Assembly (NCBI GenBank): GCA_963676165.1
Contig: OY781043.1
Coordinates: 3,224,001 to 3,288,000, forward strand
Direction of reading: 5' to 3'
DNA: 64,000 nucleotides
Source of the DNA: JAQIBY01 sp963676165
Lineage (GTDB): Bacteria; Bacteroidota; Bacteroidia; Bacteroidales; ML635J-15
In this document: positions 28,134-37,800 of the stretch, piece after piece
Numbering within the stretch: position 1 is the first letter of the stretch
Layout of the letters: each line of letters opens with the position of its first letter
Notes under the pieces: model-generated
What the model was told of the DNA's origin: nothing
What the model saw: only the letters and a program-made list of their open reading frames with translations
Databases searched by the model: none
Translations under genes and position numbers: made by a program

Positions 28134-29357
28134 CTAAGATTGCAATTGATTGATACGAATATTCGAAAGTTTCTCTTCTGCAAGTTTGCGAGTTAACTTA
28201 AAACTTTTCTTTCCCTCTGATGGCAAATCAAACATAGCATCAGTGAGAATCGCCTCACAAATACCTCTCAAAGCACGTGCTCCAAGTTTATTGTCAAAAG
28301 CAACATCGACAATGTAATCGAGGGCTTTAGGTTCAACCGAGAAATCAATACCATCAATTTTGAAAAGATGAGTATATTGTTTCATCAAGGCATTTTTGGG
28401 CTCAGTTAGGATTCGTTTTAGAGCATCTCTGGACAATGCATTCAGGTAGGTAACAACAGGCAAACGTCCAATAATTTCAGGAATTAACCCGTATGCTCTT
28501 AAATCCTGAGCTGTAACATACTGAATGAGATTTTCTTTGTCAATATTATCGCGCTTTTCTTGAGCTCCGTAACCAACAACTTTAGTATTTAAACGATTGG
28601 CAATGTTTCTCTCGATGCCTTCAAATGCACCACCAACTAAAAACAGAATATTTTTAGTGTTTACAGCAATCATTCGTTGTTCCGGATGCTTACGTCCACC
28701 TTGAGGAGGGACGTTAACAATAGACCCTTCCAAAAGCTTCAGAATGGCTTGTTGCACTCCTTCACCAGATACATCACGAGTAATTGAAGGATTATCACCT
28801 TTACGTGCAATTTTATCAATTTCATCAATAAAAACAATGCCCTTTTCAGCAGAAGGCACATCGTAATCTGCAGCTTGCAATAATCGTGTAAGAAGACTTT
28901 CAACATCCTCACCCACGTATCCTGCTTCTGTCAAAACAGTTGCATCGACAATGGTAAAAGGAACGTTTAACATTTTTGCGATGGTACGCGCCATCAAGGT
29001 TTTTCCTGTCCCTGTAGGACCAATTAAGATGATGTTTGATTTTTCGATCTCAACACCTTCTTCGTCAGCAACAGGAGAACTCAAACGCTTGTAGTGATTA
29101 TACACAGCAACAGCAAGTGAACGTTTCGCAATATCCTGATCAATCACATATTGATCAAGGAACAGTTTGATGTCTGCGGGTTTATTGTGCTTCAGTAATT
29201 CAGGATCAAAAGGAACAGAATCATTCATCTCCTCTTTCACAATCTCCAGAGCACGCATAACACATTCGTTGCAGATAAAACCATCTGCACCGTCAATGAG
29301 CATATCTACCTTATCACGTGATCGTCCACAAAACGAACAATGATCTATTTCTGACAT
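28134..29357 (-). CDS. clpX: ATP-dependent unfoldase ClpX
   Basis: ClpX unfolds tagged proteins and feeds them to ClpP. The 407-residue protein has the N-terminal C4 zinc domain (CSFCGRSRDKV, then CNECV), Walker A GPTGTGKT near residue 114, the pore loop GYVGED, Walker B IVFIDEIDK and an arginine-finger/sensor region. Length is normal. It lies 19 nt after clpP in the order tig-clpP-clpX, typical of bacteria, and is followed by a strong terminator. Confidence 0.97.
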   Translation of the reverse strand: MSEIDHCSFCGRSRDKVDMLIDGADGFICNECVMRALEIVKEEMNDSVPFDPELLKHNKPADIKLFLDQYVIDQDIAKRSLAVAVYNHYKRLSSPVADEEGVEIEKSNIILIGPTGTGKTLMARTIAKMLNVPFTIVDATVLTEAGYVGEDVESLLTRLLQAADYDVPSAEKGIVFIDEIDKIARKGDNPSITRDVSGEGVQQAILKLLEGSIVNVPPQGGRKHPEQRMIAVNTKNILFLVGGAFEGIERNIANRLNTKVVGYGAQEKRDNIDKENLIQYVTAQDLRAYGLIPEIIGRLPVVTYLNALSRDALKRILTEPKNALMKQYTHLFKIDGIDFSVEPKALDYIVDVAFDNKLGARALRGICEAILTDAMFDLPSEGKKSFKLTRKLAEEKLSNIRINQLQS

Positions 29358-29376
29358 TGCAGAGCCTTTCCTTTAA

Positions 29377-30057
29377 CTATTTGTTGTTTTTACGATTCAA
29401 AACTTCATCAATCATTCCGTAATCTTTCGCTTCCTTAGCAGTCATCCAGAAGTCTCGATCAGAGTCTTTTTCAACTGTTTTGACAGTTTTACCTGTATGT
29501 TTAGCGATGATTTCATAAAGTTCTGTACGTAATTTCAGAATTTCGCGTGCTGTAATTTCGATATCAGAAGCTTGTCCTGAAGCTCCACCCATAGGCTGGT
29601 GAATCATAACACGTGAATGTTCGAGAGCCGTACGTTTTCCAAGTGTTCCGGCACAAAGTAATACAGCACCCATAGAAGCTGACATCCCAGTGCAAATGGT
29701 AGCAACATCAGAGGAAATATACTGCATAGTATCGTAGATACCTAAACCTGCATGAACAGATCCACCTGGAGTATTGAAATAAATTTGAATGTCTTTATCT
29801 GGATCAGATGATTCCAAAAAAAGCAATTGTGCTTGAATAATGTTTGCAACATAATCATCAATTGGGAGTCCCAAAAAGATAATTCTGTCCATCATCAAAC
29901 GTGAAAATACGTCCATTGTTGCAACATTCATCCGGCGTTCCTCAATAATGGTTGGGGAAATATAGCTGGAAGTAATTTTAGCATAATCATCCATAGCCTG
30001 AGAGTTCAGACCAAGATGACCAGTAGCGTATTTATAAAATTCGTTTTTTCTATTCAT
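29377..30057 (-). CDS. clpP: ATP-dependent Clp protease proteolytic subunit
   Basis: Serine peptidase that forms the double heptamer chamber with ClpX. In the 226-residue product the nucleophile is in GMSASMGAVLL near residue 128, the His in SRVMIHQPMGG near residue 153 and the Asp near DRDFWMTAKEAKDYG. The N-terminal ~30 residues are longer than in Escherichia coli, as in other Bacteroidota. Confidence 0.97.
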   Translation of the reverse strand: MNRKNEFYKYATGHLGLNSQAMDDYAKITSSYISPTIIEERRMNVATMDVFSRLMMDRIIFLGLPIDDYVANIIQAQLLFLESSDPDKDIQIYFNTPGGSVHAGLGIYDTMQYISSDVATICTGMSASMGAVLLCAGTLGKRTALEHSRVMIHQPMGGASGQASDIEITAREILKLRTELYEIIAKHTGKTVKTVEKDSDRDFWMTAKEAKDYGMIDEVLNRKNNK

Positions 30058-30068
30058 AGAGATAGGTT

Positions 30069-31421
30069 TTAGTCTTCAAACAATGCTTTGAATTCATCCC
30101 AACTCACGTCTTTATCTTCAACTTTCATGCTTTCGCGGATGACATCCAACAATTTTTTCTCCATTACCTGATCGGCAATGCGTCTAGCTTCATCCTCTTT
30201 TTTAAGGATCTCGGCAGCATAATTTTCAAGATATTCATCTGGCAACTGAGCCATTCCATACTGACGGAATTGAACAAGTGCATAAGCTTTTGATTGTTCC
30301 ATCATTTCCTCATTCTCCACTTTAATCTCATTATCTTTTGCCAGCTGATTACTAATAATCTGCCATTTCATATCTTTAACAAAAAGATTCCATTCCTGTT
30401 CAAGTTGTTCATCCGTAATTTCACGGTTATTTGTTTTCACCCAACGTTTCAGAAATTCTTCTGGCAATTTTGGATCAACTTTACTGATCAACTTGTCTTT
30501 TGCATCTTGCAAGAGTTTGTATTCTGACTGATCGATGAAACCTTCCTCAGCCTGAGCAGCGATTTTTTCACGGAATTCTTCCATGGTTTTCACTTCACCT
30601 TCACCATATACTTTATCCCAAAGGGTTTGATCAATTTCAGCTTCTTTGAAAGATTGAACTTCGTGAACAGTAATTTGGAAGGTTGATTCTTTTACTGCCT
30701 CTACTTGATCTTTTTCAATTTCTAAGAGACCAGCAATTTCTGTATCGTTTGGAAAAGCATTCCACAGGTTCAAAGTAACAATATCACCAGCTTTCAACCC
30801 AACGAGTGTTGCTTTTGCATCATCCTCTTTAGCAAGTGCCACAGAAATTTTTGCTTCTTCATTCACAACGCCACCTTCCATTGGTTTTTCATCAGCGTCA
30901 AGTTGTATTACTTTAGCAATAATAAAACTTTCTTCATCAGAAACTTCAGCATCTACCATTTCACCAAAGTTTTTAGCGTATGATTCGATGTATTCATCAA
31001 TGAGGGTATCATCAGCTTTAATTTTATAATAAGGGAGTTTTTCTCTTTTTGTCATTTTCACTTCAACAGGTGAAGACATTCCAATATCAAATTTAAAAGA
31101 GAAATCTTCTTCTTTATCAAAATCGATTGGTTGCTGATCATCATTTGGCAATGGTTCGCCAAGAATTTGCATTTCTTCATTTGTCATATAATCGGTTAAA
31201 GCCTGAGAGATGACGTTGTTTACTTCATCCATAAGAATTGCTTTTCCGTACATTTTTTTGACCAAACCCATAGGCGCTTTACCTGGTCTAAAGCCATCAA
31301 CATTTGCCTTTTTTCTATAATCTTTAAGGACGTCGTTTACCTTATCCTGATAATCAGCTTTTTCAACATTTACCGTAATGACTGCATTCAGCTCATCAAT
31401 TTGATCTTTTGTTACTTTCAT
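30069..31421 (-). CDS. tig: Trigger factor chaperone
   Basis: Ribosome-bound folding chaperone. The product (about 450 residues) starts MKVTKDQIDELNAVITVNV; the ribosome-binding loop is in GFRPGKAPMGLVKKMYG near residue 40, followed by a divergent PPIase-like domain and a long helical C-terminal domain. Starts further upstream (31439, 31484) are in frame but add sequence not expected in the family and approach the tRNA-Leu terminator, so 31421 is chosen. First gene of tig-clpP-clpX, 11 nt before clpP. Confidence 0.93.
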   Translation of the reverse strand: MKVTKDQIDELNAVITVNVEKADYQDKVNDVLKDYRKKANVDGFRPGKAPMGLVKKMYGKAILMDEVNNVISQALTDYMTNEEMQILGEPLPNDDQQPIDFDKEEDFSFKFDIGMSSPVEVKMTKREKLPYYKIKADDTLIDEYIESYAKNFGEMVDAEVSDEESFIIAKVIQLDADEKPMEGGVVNEEAKISVALAKEDDAKATLVGLKAGDIVTLNLWNAFPNDTEIAGLLEIEKDQVEAVKESTFQITVHEVQSFKEAEIDQTLWDKVYGEGEVKTMEEFREKIAAQAEEGFIDQSEYKLLQDAKDKLISKVDPKLPEEFLKRWVKTNNREITDEQLEQEWNLFVKDMKWQIISNQLAKDNEIKVENEEMMEQSKAYALVQFRQYGMAQLPDEYLENYAAEILKKEDEARRIADQVMEKKLLDVIRESMKVEDKDVSWDEFKALFED

Positions 31422-31453
31422 TCCTGAAGTTTTAAACATTATAAATTTTAAAA

Positions 31454-31492
31454 AACCGCTTCTCCCACTCGGAAAACTGGGCAAAAGCGGTT
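31454..31492 (-). terminator. Terminator or attenuator between tRNA-Leu and tig
   Basis: On the minus strand AACCGCTT and AAGCGGTT form an 8-bp stem with an inner CCCA/TGGG extension, followed by six Ts. It ends the tRNA transcript and lies about 30 nt before the tig start, leaving little room for a separate tig promoter. Confidence 0.75.
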
Positions 31493-31500
31493 AAGCATTG

Positions 31501-31582
31501 TGCGGATGAAGGGACTCGAACCCCCACGCCTTGCGGCACTAGATCCTAAGTCTAGCGCGTCTACCAATTTCGCCACATCCGC
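31501..31582 (-). tRNA. tRNA-Leu (anticodon UAG)
   Basis: The acceptor stem GCGGATG/CATCCGC closes a complete cloverleaf with a long variable arm (TGCCGCAAGGCG). The anticodon stem CTAGA/TCTAG encloses the loop CTTAGGA, giving UAG. The T loop is GGTTCGAGTCC. CCA is not encoded. An apparent reading frame across it (31448-31768) is an artefact. Confidence 0.96.
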
Positions 31583-31594
31583 AAATTGGTGCTG

Positions 31595-31602
31595 CAAAGA
31601 TA
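31595..31602 (-). promoter_or_regulatory. tRNA-Leu promoter -7 element
   Basis: TATCTTTG on the minus strand, 12 nt before the tRNA 5' end, is the classic Bacteroidota stable-RNA -7 box. I see no good -33 box. Confidence 0.6.
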
Positions 31603-31756
31603 AGTATTTTTCAATTACTGCATAATCTTTTGATTTTTTTTTCAAATTATTATCATTCAACTTTTTGAAATGATTCAAAAAGTTAAAAGTCAAAACAAAT
31701 AAATTCATCATTATCGAAAAAAAAGCAGAAAGAGAACACTCTACCAGAATTTTTCC

Positions 31757-31764
31757 TAATTTTG
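31757..31764 (+). promoter_or_regulatory. tRNA-Lys promoter -7 element
   Basis: TAATTTTG, 10 nt before the tRNA 5' end, matches TAnnTTTG. No clear -33 box. Confidence 0.55.
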
Positions 31765-31774
31765 CCACTCAATT

Positions 31775-31847
31775 GGTCCTGTAGCTCAGTTGGCAGAGCA
31801 GCAGACTCTTAATCTGCGGGTCGAGGGTTCGAGCCCCTCCGGGATCA
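31775..31847 (+). tRNA. tRNA-Lys (anticodon CUU)
   Basis: 73-nt cloverleaf: acceptor GGTCCTG/CGGGATC, D arm AGCTCAGTTGGCAGAGCA, anticodon stem GCAGA/TCTGC with loop CTCTTAA (anticodon CUU), T arm GAGGGTTCGAGCCCCTC, discriminator A. CCA is not encoded. Its last 16 nt are duplicated downstream. Confidence 0.96.
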
Positions 31848-31985
31848 CAAGCACAGTGTTGAGAGTGAGTACAGAGTGTGAGTAAAAAAACACGGTACTC
31901 ACTTTTTTTTAGGAGGGGCGAGAAGTTTATCCCGATGAAGAATGATTTCGGGAAGCCCCTCCGGGATCACAAGCACAGTGTTGAG
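31832..31985 (+). repeat. 32-bp direct repeat containing the tRNA-Lys 3' end
   Basis: A 32-bp sequence made of the last 16 nt of tRNA-Lys plus 16 nt downstream occurs at 31832-31863 and again at 31954-31985, 122 bp apart. The second copy forms half of a hairpin (GGAGGGGC 31912-31919 with GCCCCTCC 31955-31962, and TCCCGA/TCGGGA inside). The copies could be remnants of attachment sites or a local duplication. Confidence 0.75.
31878..31910 (+). terminator. Intrinsic terminator of tRNA-Lys
   Basis: GTGAGT (31878-31883) with ACTCAC (31897-31902), followed by eight Ts. A longer alternative stem uses AGTGAGTA at 31864. Confidence 0.6.
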
Positions 31986-32084
31986 TTTTGAGTGTGAGTA
32001 TTGAGGGAAGAGGGAAAGACCACCCCTCAGAACTCAAACTCATTTTCAAATTAGAAAAACTAAAAAGCTTAACTTTCATTACTT

Positions 32085-32308
32085 ATGTTCGACTTTGAAA
32101 ATCTAACCGTTTATCAAAAAGCGAAAACCTACAACAAAAAAACACACAAATTCATTGTAAATTCTAAATTGAATCGTACGATAAAAGATCAATTGCGTAG
32201 AGCTTCTACAGCATAATGCTCAATATTGCAGAAGGCACAGGTCGTTTTACAAATCCGGATAAACGAAACTTTTATGTTATTGCAAGAGGTTCAGTTTTTG
32301 AGTGTTGA
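32085..32308 (+). pseudogene. Four-helix-bundle (S23/IVP-like) protein, frameshifted and truncated
   Basis: Starting at ATG 32085 the frame reads MFDFENLTVYQKAKTYNKK and later DQLRRASTA, the signature of small four-helix-bundle proteins related to 23S rRNA intervening-sequence proteins. A single-base loss near 32210 shifts the frame; the next frame continues MLNIAEGTGRFTNPDKRNF and FYVIARGSVFEC before a stop at 32308. The last third of the usual ~120-residue protein is missing. These genes are often present in many copies in Bacteroidota. Confidence 0.8.
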
Positions 32309-32431
32309 GAAAAGAGGACACAGCTGCTGCAGTTTTGAGATACAAGTAATTCCAAACATTTTAGAAATTCCCTCTTAGTTCCTATTGTTTTTTCTCTGTT
32401 TTTAGGCTAAACTTGCAAGAATTCGCACATC

Positions 32432-33096
32432 TTGAAAAGCTTAGCCATTTCAATACTGCTACTATTTACAACAGCAATTACATTTTCACAAAACAACAAA
32501 GTTGTCACTTGGGAACGGGCTTCACTTGATACTTCATTTTTGATTCTCCTCCGTATAATAGCCTCGAATATTATTGGTACGTTCGCTCAGAAAAGACACA
32601 ACAATACAAGGTCAAAACTGTCGCAAACTGACTGTAGAAAGATTTTCACCTCCTTATATCACCGGAACTATTGAAACATCCAGATACGGTTACATGTACA
32701 ACGGAGTTGTTTATTTATACAATTACCATGAGGAATTTCAACCGGTTTACAATTACAATGTAAATGCAGGTGATACAATTACTCTATACTCACCTCTTTT
32801 TTCAGAGAATTGTTTTTCCACTTACATTGTAGATTCAATTACAGACAGAAAAACTGGTAAAAGGACGGATGATTTACACGAGCTTTATTCAAACATTGCA
32901 ATCCAAGAATACCAACTTTCAAGGATAAGTGGAATTTGTTGTCCTTTAATCATCCATCAATTGACGAATATTTAACTTATTCAGGTTCAACATAGATGAA
33001 ATGTTCCTCTGCGGAAATTTTAGAAGAGTTAAAACCTAAGTTTTCATGCTATTATGATGGCAATGTGGCAATCTACAACAGAAACTCCACTGAAAC
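32432..33096 (+). pseudogene. Decayed gene for a small secreted protein
   Basis: The region begins with a signal-peptide-like frame (KSLAISILLLFTTAITFSQ), then shifts: PPYNSLEYYWYVRSEKTQQY lies in another frame near 32545, and a third frame from 32574 reads ERFSPPYITGTIETSRYGYMYNG style sequence with YNYNVNAGDTITLYSPL. The last part resembles the beta-rich bodies of exported Bacteroidota proteins that carry T9SS tails. Stops and frame changes mean no intact product. Its end is approximate. Confidence 0.5.
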
Positions 33097-33097
33097 A

Positions 33098-33823
33098 CTA
33101 ATCCCTCAACTTAAAGTTTTCGCCGAGATAGACTTTCCGTACCTGCTCATCCTCAGAAAGTTCTTGTGCTGTTCCGGACTTTAAAATATTTCCTTCAAAC
33201 AGTAAATATGCTCGGTTGGTAATGGAAAGGGTTTCGTGCACATTGTGGTCGGTAATTAGAATTCCGATGTTTCGATGTTGCAATTCGCATACAATTTTCT
33301 GTATATCCTCAACAGCAATAGGGTCCACACCAGCAAAAGGTTCATCGAGCAAAATAAAAGATGGATCTAAAGCTAAGGCACGTGCAATTTCAGTACGACG
33401 GCGTTCTCCTCCAGACAACTGATACCCTTTCGACTTACGGATTCTTTCCAATCCAAATTCTGCGATTAGCTTATTGGTCTTTTCAATTTGATCGTTTCTG
33501 GAAAGCTTGGTCATTTGCAAAACCGCCCGAATATTATCCTCAACACTCATCTTACGAAAAACAGATGCTTCCTGTGCAAGGTAACCAACGCCCAATCGTG
33601 CTCTTTTATAAATAGGATATCGTGTAATGTCCTTATCGTCAAGGTAAATACGCCCTTCATTGGGAACAATGAGCCCCACCATCATGTAAAATGTTGTGGT
33701 TTTCCCTGCCCCATTTGGACCAAGCAAACCAACAATTTCACCTTGATTCACCTCAACAGAAACGCCTTTTACAACAGTACGTTTCCCATATTTTTTAATG
33801 AGCTTTTTGGTATGAAGCTTCAT
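33098..33823 (-). CDS. lptB: LPS export ABC transporter ATP-binding protein
   Basis: LptB powers extraction of lipopolysaccharide from the inner membrane with LptFG. The ~241-residue product has Walker A GPNGAGKTTTFYMM near residue 37, Q-loop LAQEASVFRKMSV, signature LSGGERRRTEIARAL near residue 137, Walker B FILLDEPFAGVDP and the H-loop TDHNVHETL, all typical of LptB. The longer in-frame start at 33898 begins with TTG and lies upstream of the promoter box at 33839-33846, so the MKLHTKK start is used. Confidence 0.94.
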   Translation of the reverse strand: MKLHTKKLIKKYGKRTVVKGVSVEVNQGEIVGLLGPNGAGKTTTFYMMVGLIVPNEGRIYLDDKDITRYPIYKRARLGVGYLAQEASVFRKMSVEDNIRAVLQMTKLSRNDQIEKTNKLIAEFGLERIRKSKGYQLSGGERRRTEIARALALDPSFILLDEPFAGVDPIAVEDIQKIVCELQHRNIGILITDHNVHETLSITNRAYLLFEGNILKSGTAQELSEDEQVRKVYLGENFKLRD

Positions 33824-33838
33824 AAGCACGATTTTTTT

Positions 33839-33846
33839 CAAAGGTA
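33839..33846 (-). promoter_or_regulatory. Possible lptB promoter -7 element
   Basis: TACCTTTG on the minus strand matches TAnnTTTG and would start transcription about 10 nt before the lptB start codon. No -33 box is evident. Confidence 0.4.
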
Positions 33847-33898
33847 GAAAAAAAAGCATAAAATAAAACCCAGCTGTTTTGTGCAATGCATGCCCCAA

Positions 33899-34367
33899 AA
33901 TTATTTCACTATTTTTCTCTTCCTTTTTTCTTAGTCAAAAAAGGAAGCAAAAAAGACAAGGCAGCACCGACTGTCAACGCGCTCTGCCAGATTTTTGTAA
34001 AATCTAATCAGAACGTGTCTAAAGCATCTGATTGATTTTACATCAAAAATCTGACATTCACATCCATCTCTAGCTCGCGGTCTGCCATGCCCAACGCACG
34101 TAGCCTTCTTTCAGAAGGCTTCTATAAACGTGTCTTTGCAAATCTCACTCTTGTTTTTTACTGTCACATTTGTTCCCATATTGGTTAAGAGAGTTAATTG
34201 CATGACCCAAATTCAAAAACTCAAAAACGTAATCTGCTGATAATCTGCTTTGCTTTAGAGGGAGACAATGTAATGCACAAAACAGGAAACAAAACCTACA
34301 AAATAAAACCCCGCTCGCACAGAACAAAGCTTGCGGAAACAGGGAAAAAATTAATTCCAATAGCTTG
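33899..34367. other. Non-coding region with several hairpins
   Basis: No credible gene is present. Three inverted repeats stand out: CTTCCTTTTTT (33919-33929) with AAAAAAGGAAG (33937-33947); a long broken stem at 33988-34053 in which CAGATTTTTG, TAAAATC and ATCAGA pair with their complements; and AGCCTTCT (34102-34109) with AGAAGGCT (34113-34120). The block around 33950-34110 is richer in GC than its flanks. It may be a decayed gene or dispersed element. Confidence 0.5.
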
Positions 34368-34823
34368 TTAGTTTTCTCTTAGAACAAAATCATCGTATTC
34401 ACGTTCAAAACGCAATTTATGCTTTGATTCTTCCTTTGCAAGAGATAAGAAGATGCGCTTCAGATCCTCATTTGGAGCACGATCAGATAAACTTATGTAC
34501 AAATCGTAAGCATTCTTTTCCTTTTTCATTGCCAAAACCAAAGCATCCTGATAATCCATATTTTCCTTTTCCTCAACATCAAGCATGTAATCGGCAATTT
34601 TTAGATCCGCAACGGCAGAATCTTTCCAGTCAAAAATCTGTTCATCACGAATGCGAGTTAATCGGGCTTTATGTCCAATTTCTTCTTTTGCAAACTGAAG
34701 AAACACAGACTTCATGTCTTGACTGGTTGACTTTTCAGCCAAATTAGTGTAAAAATCTACGGCTTCTTGCTCTTGGGCAATGGCAAAGTTTAATATCTCT
34801 TTTACAGATTTCAGATCACTCAT
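34368..34823 (-). CDS. Ferritin-like (rubrerythrin-type) diiron protein
   Basis: A 151-residue four-helix protein with both diiron ligand sets: Glu in AIAQEQEAVDFY plus EEIGH, and Glu in MKKEKNAYDLY plus EESKH, in the order of rubrerythrin. It lacks the rubredoxin domain. Such proteins reduce peroxide or store iron in anaerobes. It starts 12 nt after the large redox subunit and so belongs to that operon, perhaps receiving electrons from it (inference). Confidence 0.88.
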   Translation of the reverse strand: MSDLKSVKEILNFAIAQEQEAVDFYTNLAEKSTSQDMKSVFLQFAKEEIGHKARLTRIRDEQIFDWKDSAVADLKIADYMLDVEEKENMDYQDALVLAMKKEKNAYDLYISLSDRAPNEDLKRIFLSLAKEESKHKLRFEREYDDFVLREN

Positions 34824-34835
34824 AATATATTGATT

Positions 34836-37800
34836 TTAGGCGTTTAGAAATGATGTTTCAAATTCATCGTCAAAGCGTTTCATCACGCTATCTGCAGCAT
34901 GAGAAAACATTGGCAATGTCCTTTTTGTGAAAAAGCGCAATTGATACGGTTTTGCAAAGTTTCGCATTTCAGGCAACATGTTGTCATTTAACACATTAAC
35001 ATCGGTTGAAATGTTCAACTTATCATCACAAAGCACTTCTGTAAGCATAGCAATTTGCTCAGTGCTAGTTTTATCAAGCTTTGACTTCAAACCTGCAGAA
35101 AATTGTTGAATCATTTTCTGGGTATTGGTGTATGATCCACCTGTCTCAAACGGAAGACTTGCAGGCAAAACGAGATCAGCCATTTCTGCTGTCTCACTTA
35201 GAAAATAATCTTGAACCATCAAGAAATCGCAATCGAGGAATGATTTCACCTTTTCACTGTCTTTTGCTGTTCCCACAGGATCTTCACCAAAAACAAAACA
35301 CTGTTTTACCTGATTGTTTTCCAATGAAGTTCGCAAATCATCAGCATTCTGAACAAAACCAAGGTCAATTAAACCCTGCGAATTGTTTTTCTCTTTCACA
35401 TTCATTAATCCAGACGAGGTTTTACCAAGTTTTCCTGTTAAAAGGGTAAGATTTCTAGCCTCAGCCAATGCCACCTCATTCAAATATCGCTCTGATGCAA
35501 CAACCACAGCATGTTGACTCAAATTGTACGCATTAAACACATCAGCAACCGCCTTTTCTGACAGACCAGCAGATTTGCACAATTGGCTAAAATCAAGTGC
35601 AAGTAAGGCGGATTTATAGGTTTCTAAATCCTCAACATGATGGTTGATAAACAAATCGTTTTGCAAATTATTCTTTAAAAGATAAAGATTCATCGCTTGC
35701 AAAAATGCATCGTAGGATTTCACACGAATAATCTGATCTACTTTTTGCTCAAGTTTTGGATTTTCTTGATCGGTGACAAGCACAATGTTTGCCCCAGACT
35801 GTGTTCTCGCCTCATTCACCATATAGCCTAAAGTTGCATCGTCCATATTGAGTTGTGGATGCAATAAAAGCACATGCTCAACATCGCTAAACTGGTCGAA
35901 AGGCATATTCAATTCCGATGCATTGACATGTCCCTCTCCCAAATGAAGCAAATGGAAAGAACCTGTGTGCTGAATCATTCTACTGTGATCAGCTAAGGTT
36001 TTCAGGGCAAAAATCTCTTCATTGGACAAACGACCTCCGGCAAATAATGCACTCGGTTTATCGCGATCTATTTTTTCTTTCAATAAGTTCTGCACTTCAT
36101 CCCAACTCGCCTCAACCAATTCTCCTTTTCGGCGAATCAAAGGTTTAGTCAAACGGTTTCCATCGTTGATAAATCGATATCCAAATTTTGCATATCGGTC
36201 AATATTTTCGAGTGGATTTACCATTCCTTCTGCCCCATTTACACGGAAAACAAATCCATTTTTATGTTCCAGACTTAAACTTTCCCCAATGGCACCAAAC
36301 GGACTTATTGTTTTCACTGAATCAGTCTTTACTGGACCTGGTTTAAACTTAAAGTTCTCAGTAATTGCGCCTGTTGGACAAGCAGAAATACACAAACCAC
36401 AAGATTCGCAAGTACTTTCCACCAGAGTATCGCCCATTGCAGGAGCAACATAGGTATCAAAACCACGCTCAACCAAACCTAATGCAGATGCACCTACGAC
36501 ATCTTTACAGATACGAATACAGCGTGAACAAAGAATACACTTATTGTTATCTATTTCAATGTACGGATGAGAAAAATCAATAGGTCTTTCCTGAAATTCA
36601 CCTTCAAATTTGCCTTGCTCCACATGATATTCTGTAGAGAATTTCTGTAGATCACAAGTGAAAAATTCAGTACAGCCACATTCCAAACAACGATGAGCTT
36701 CCTCAACAGCCAGCTGTTCCGATTCATACCCCAATTCCACTTCTTTAAAATGCTTTCTATCATTTTCAGGCAATACAGGCATTTCATGTCGCAATTGATT
36801 TTGATATCTGCCCACATAATCCTCAGATTTCTGTGGTTTGAAATTATCTTTTCTGCTCACAAATGGTTTCGGTATCGGACTTAACGCTTCACCATTGAGC
36901 AATTGATTTACTGAATGAGCAGCTGTTTTTGCCTGAGCAATCGCCTCAATAATAGTGGCTGGACCAGTTACACCATCCCCAGCAGCAAACACATTGTGAA
37001 TTCCTGTTTGCAGAGTCTTTTCGTCTGCATCAATATCTCCCCAACGATTTAATTCCAATTGTCCTTCGTTTGCAAACTGGTTGATATTATCGAGGAAATT
37101 CACATCGGTTTTTTGTCCGATTGCAGCTAAAATATAATCGCATTCTAGTTCATATTCTGAGCCCTCCATTGGTACCGGACGTCTTCTGCCTGAAGCATCG
37201 GGCTCTCCAAGTTCCATTTTAATTAAGGTCATGGATTTGACTTTCCCTTCCTTGTCAGCATTGACTTTGACAGGATTTGTCAAAAGCATATATTCAACAC
37301 CTTCCGCTTTGGATTCATGAATTTCAATTGGATTTGCGGGCATTTCTTTTTCGGTACGACGATACACAATAATAGAACGCTCGGCACCACAACGCATGGC
37401 GGTACGACAACAATCCATAGCTGTATTTCCACCTCCAACGGTAACAATGGTCTTTCCTTTAAAATCATATTTCTGACCTGTCATTTCCATATTGCGGAGA
37501 AAATCGATACCACTAAATACACCGTCTGCCTCCTCACCTTCTGCACGAAGTAAAGTCCCACGTTGAGAACCAATGGTTAATATTGTTGCATCGTATTCGC
37601 TTTGAATTTTTTCATAACTCAAATTACCACCCAAATTCTGACCAGTAAAGATTTGGCTTCCGAGTTCGGTAATGGTTTCAATCTCTTTATCGAGCAAATC
37701 ATTTGGCAAACGATATTCAGGAATTCCATAACGCAACCATCCGCCAGGATGATCATTGGCTTCAAAAATATCGCATTGATGACCTTTTTGCTGCAACCAA

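Noticed and set aside
31448..31768. 106-residue minus-strand open frame
   Set aside because: It reads through the tRNA-Leu gene (the protein contains the translated tRNA) and has no start context or family.
34145..34360. 71-residue minus-strand frame
   Set aside because: Cys/Phe-rich translation of AT-rich intergenic DNA with no recognisable domain, promoter or codon pattern.
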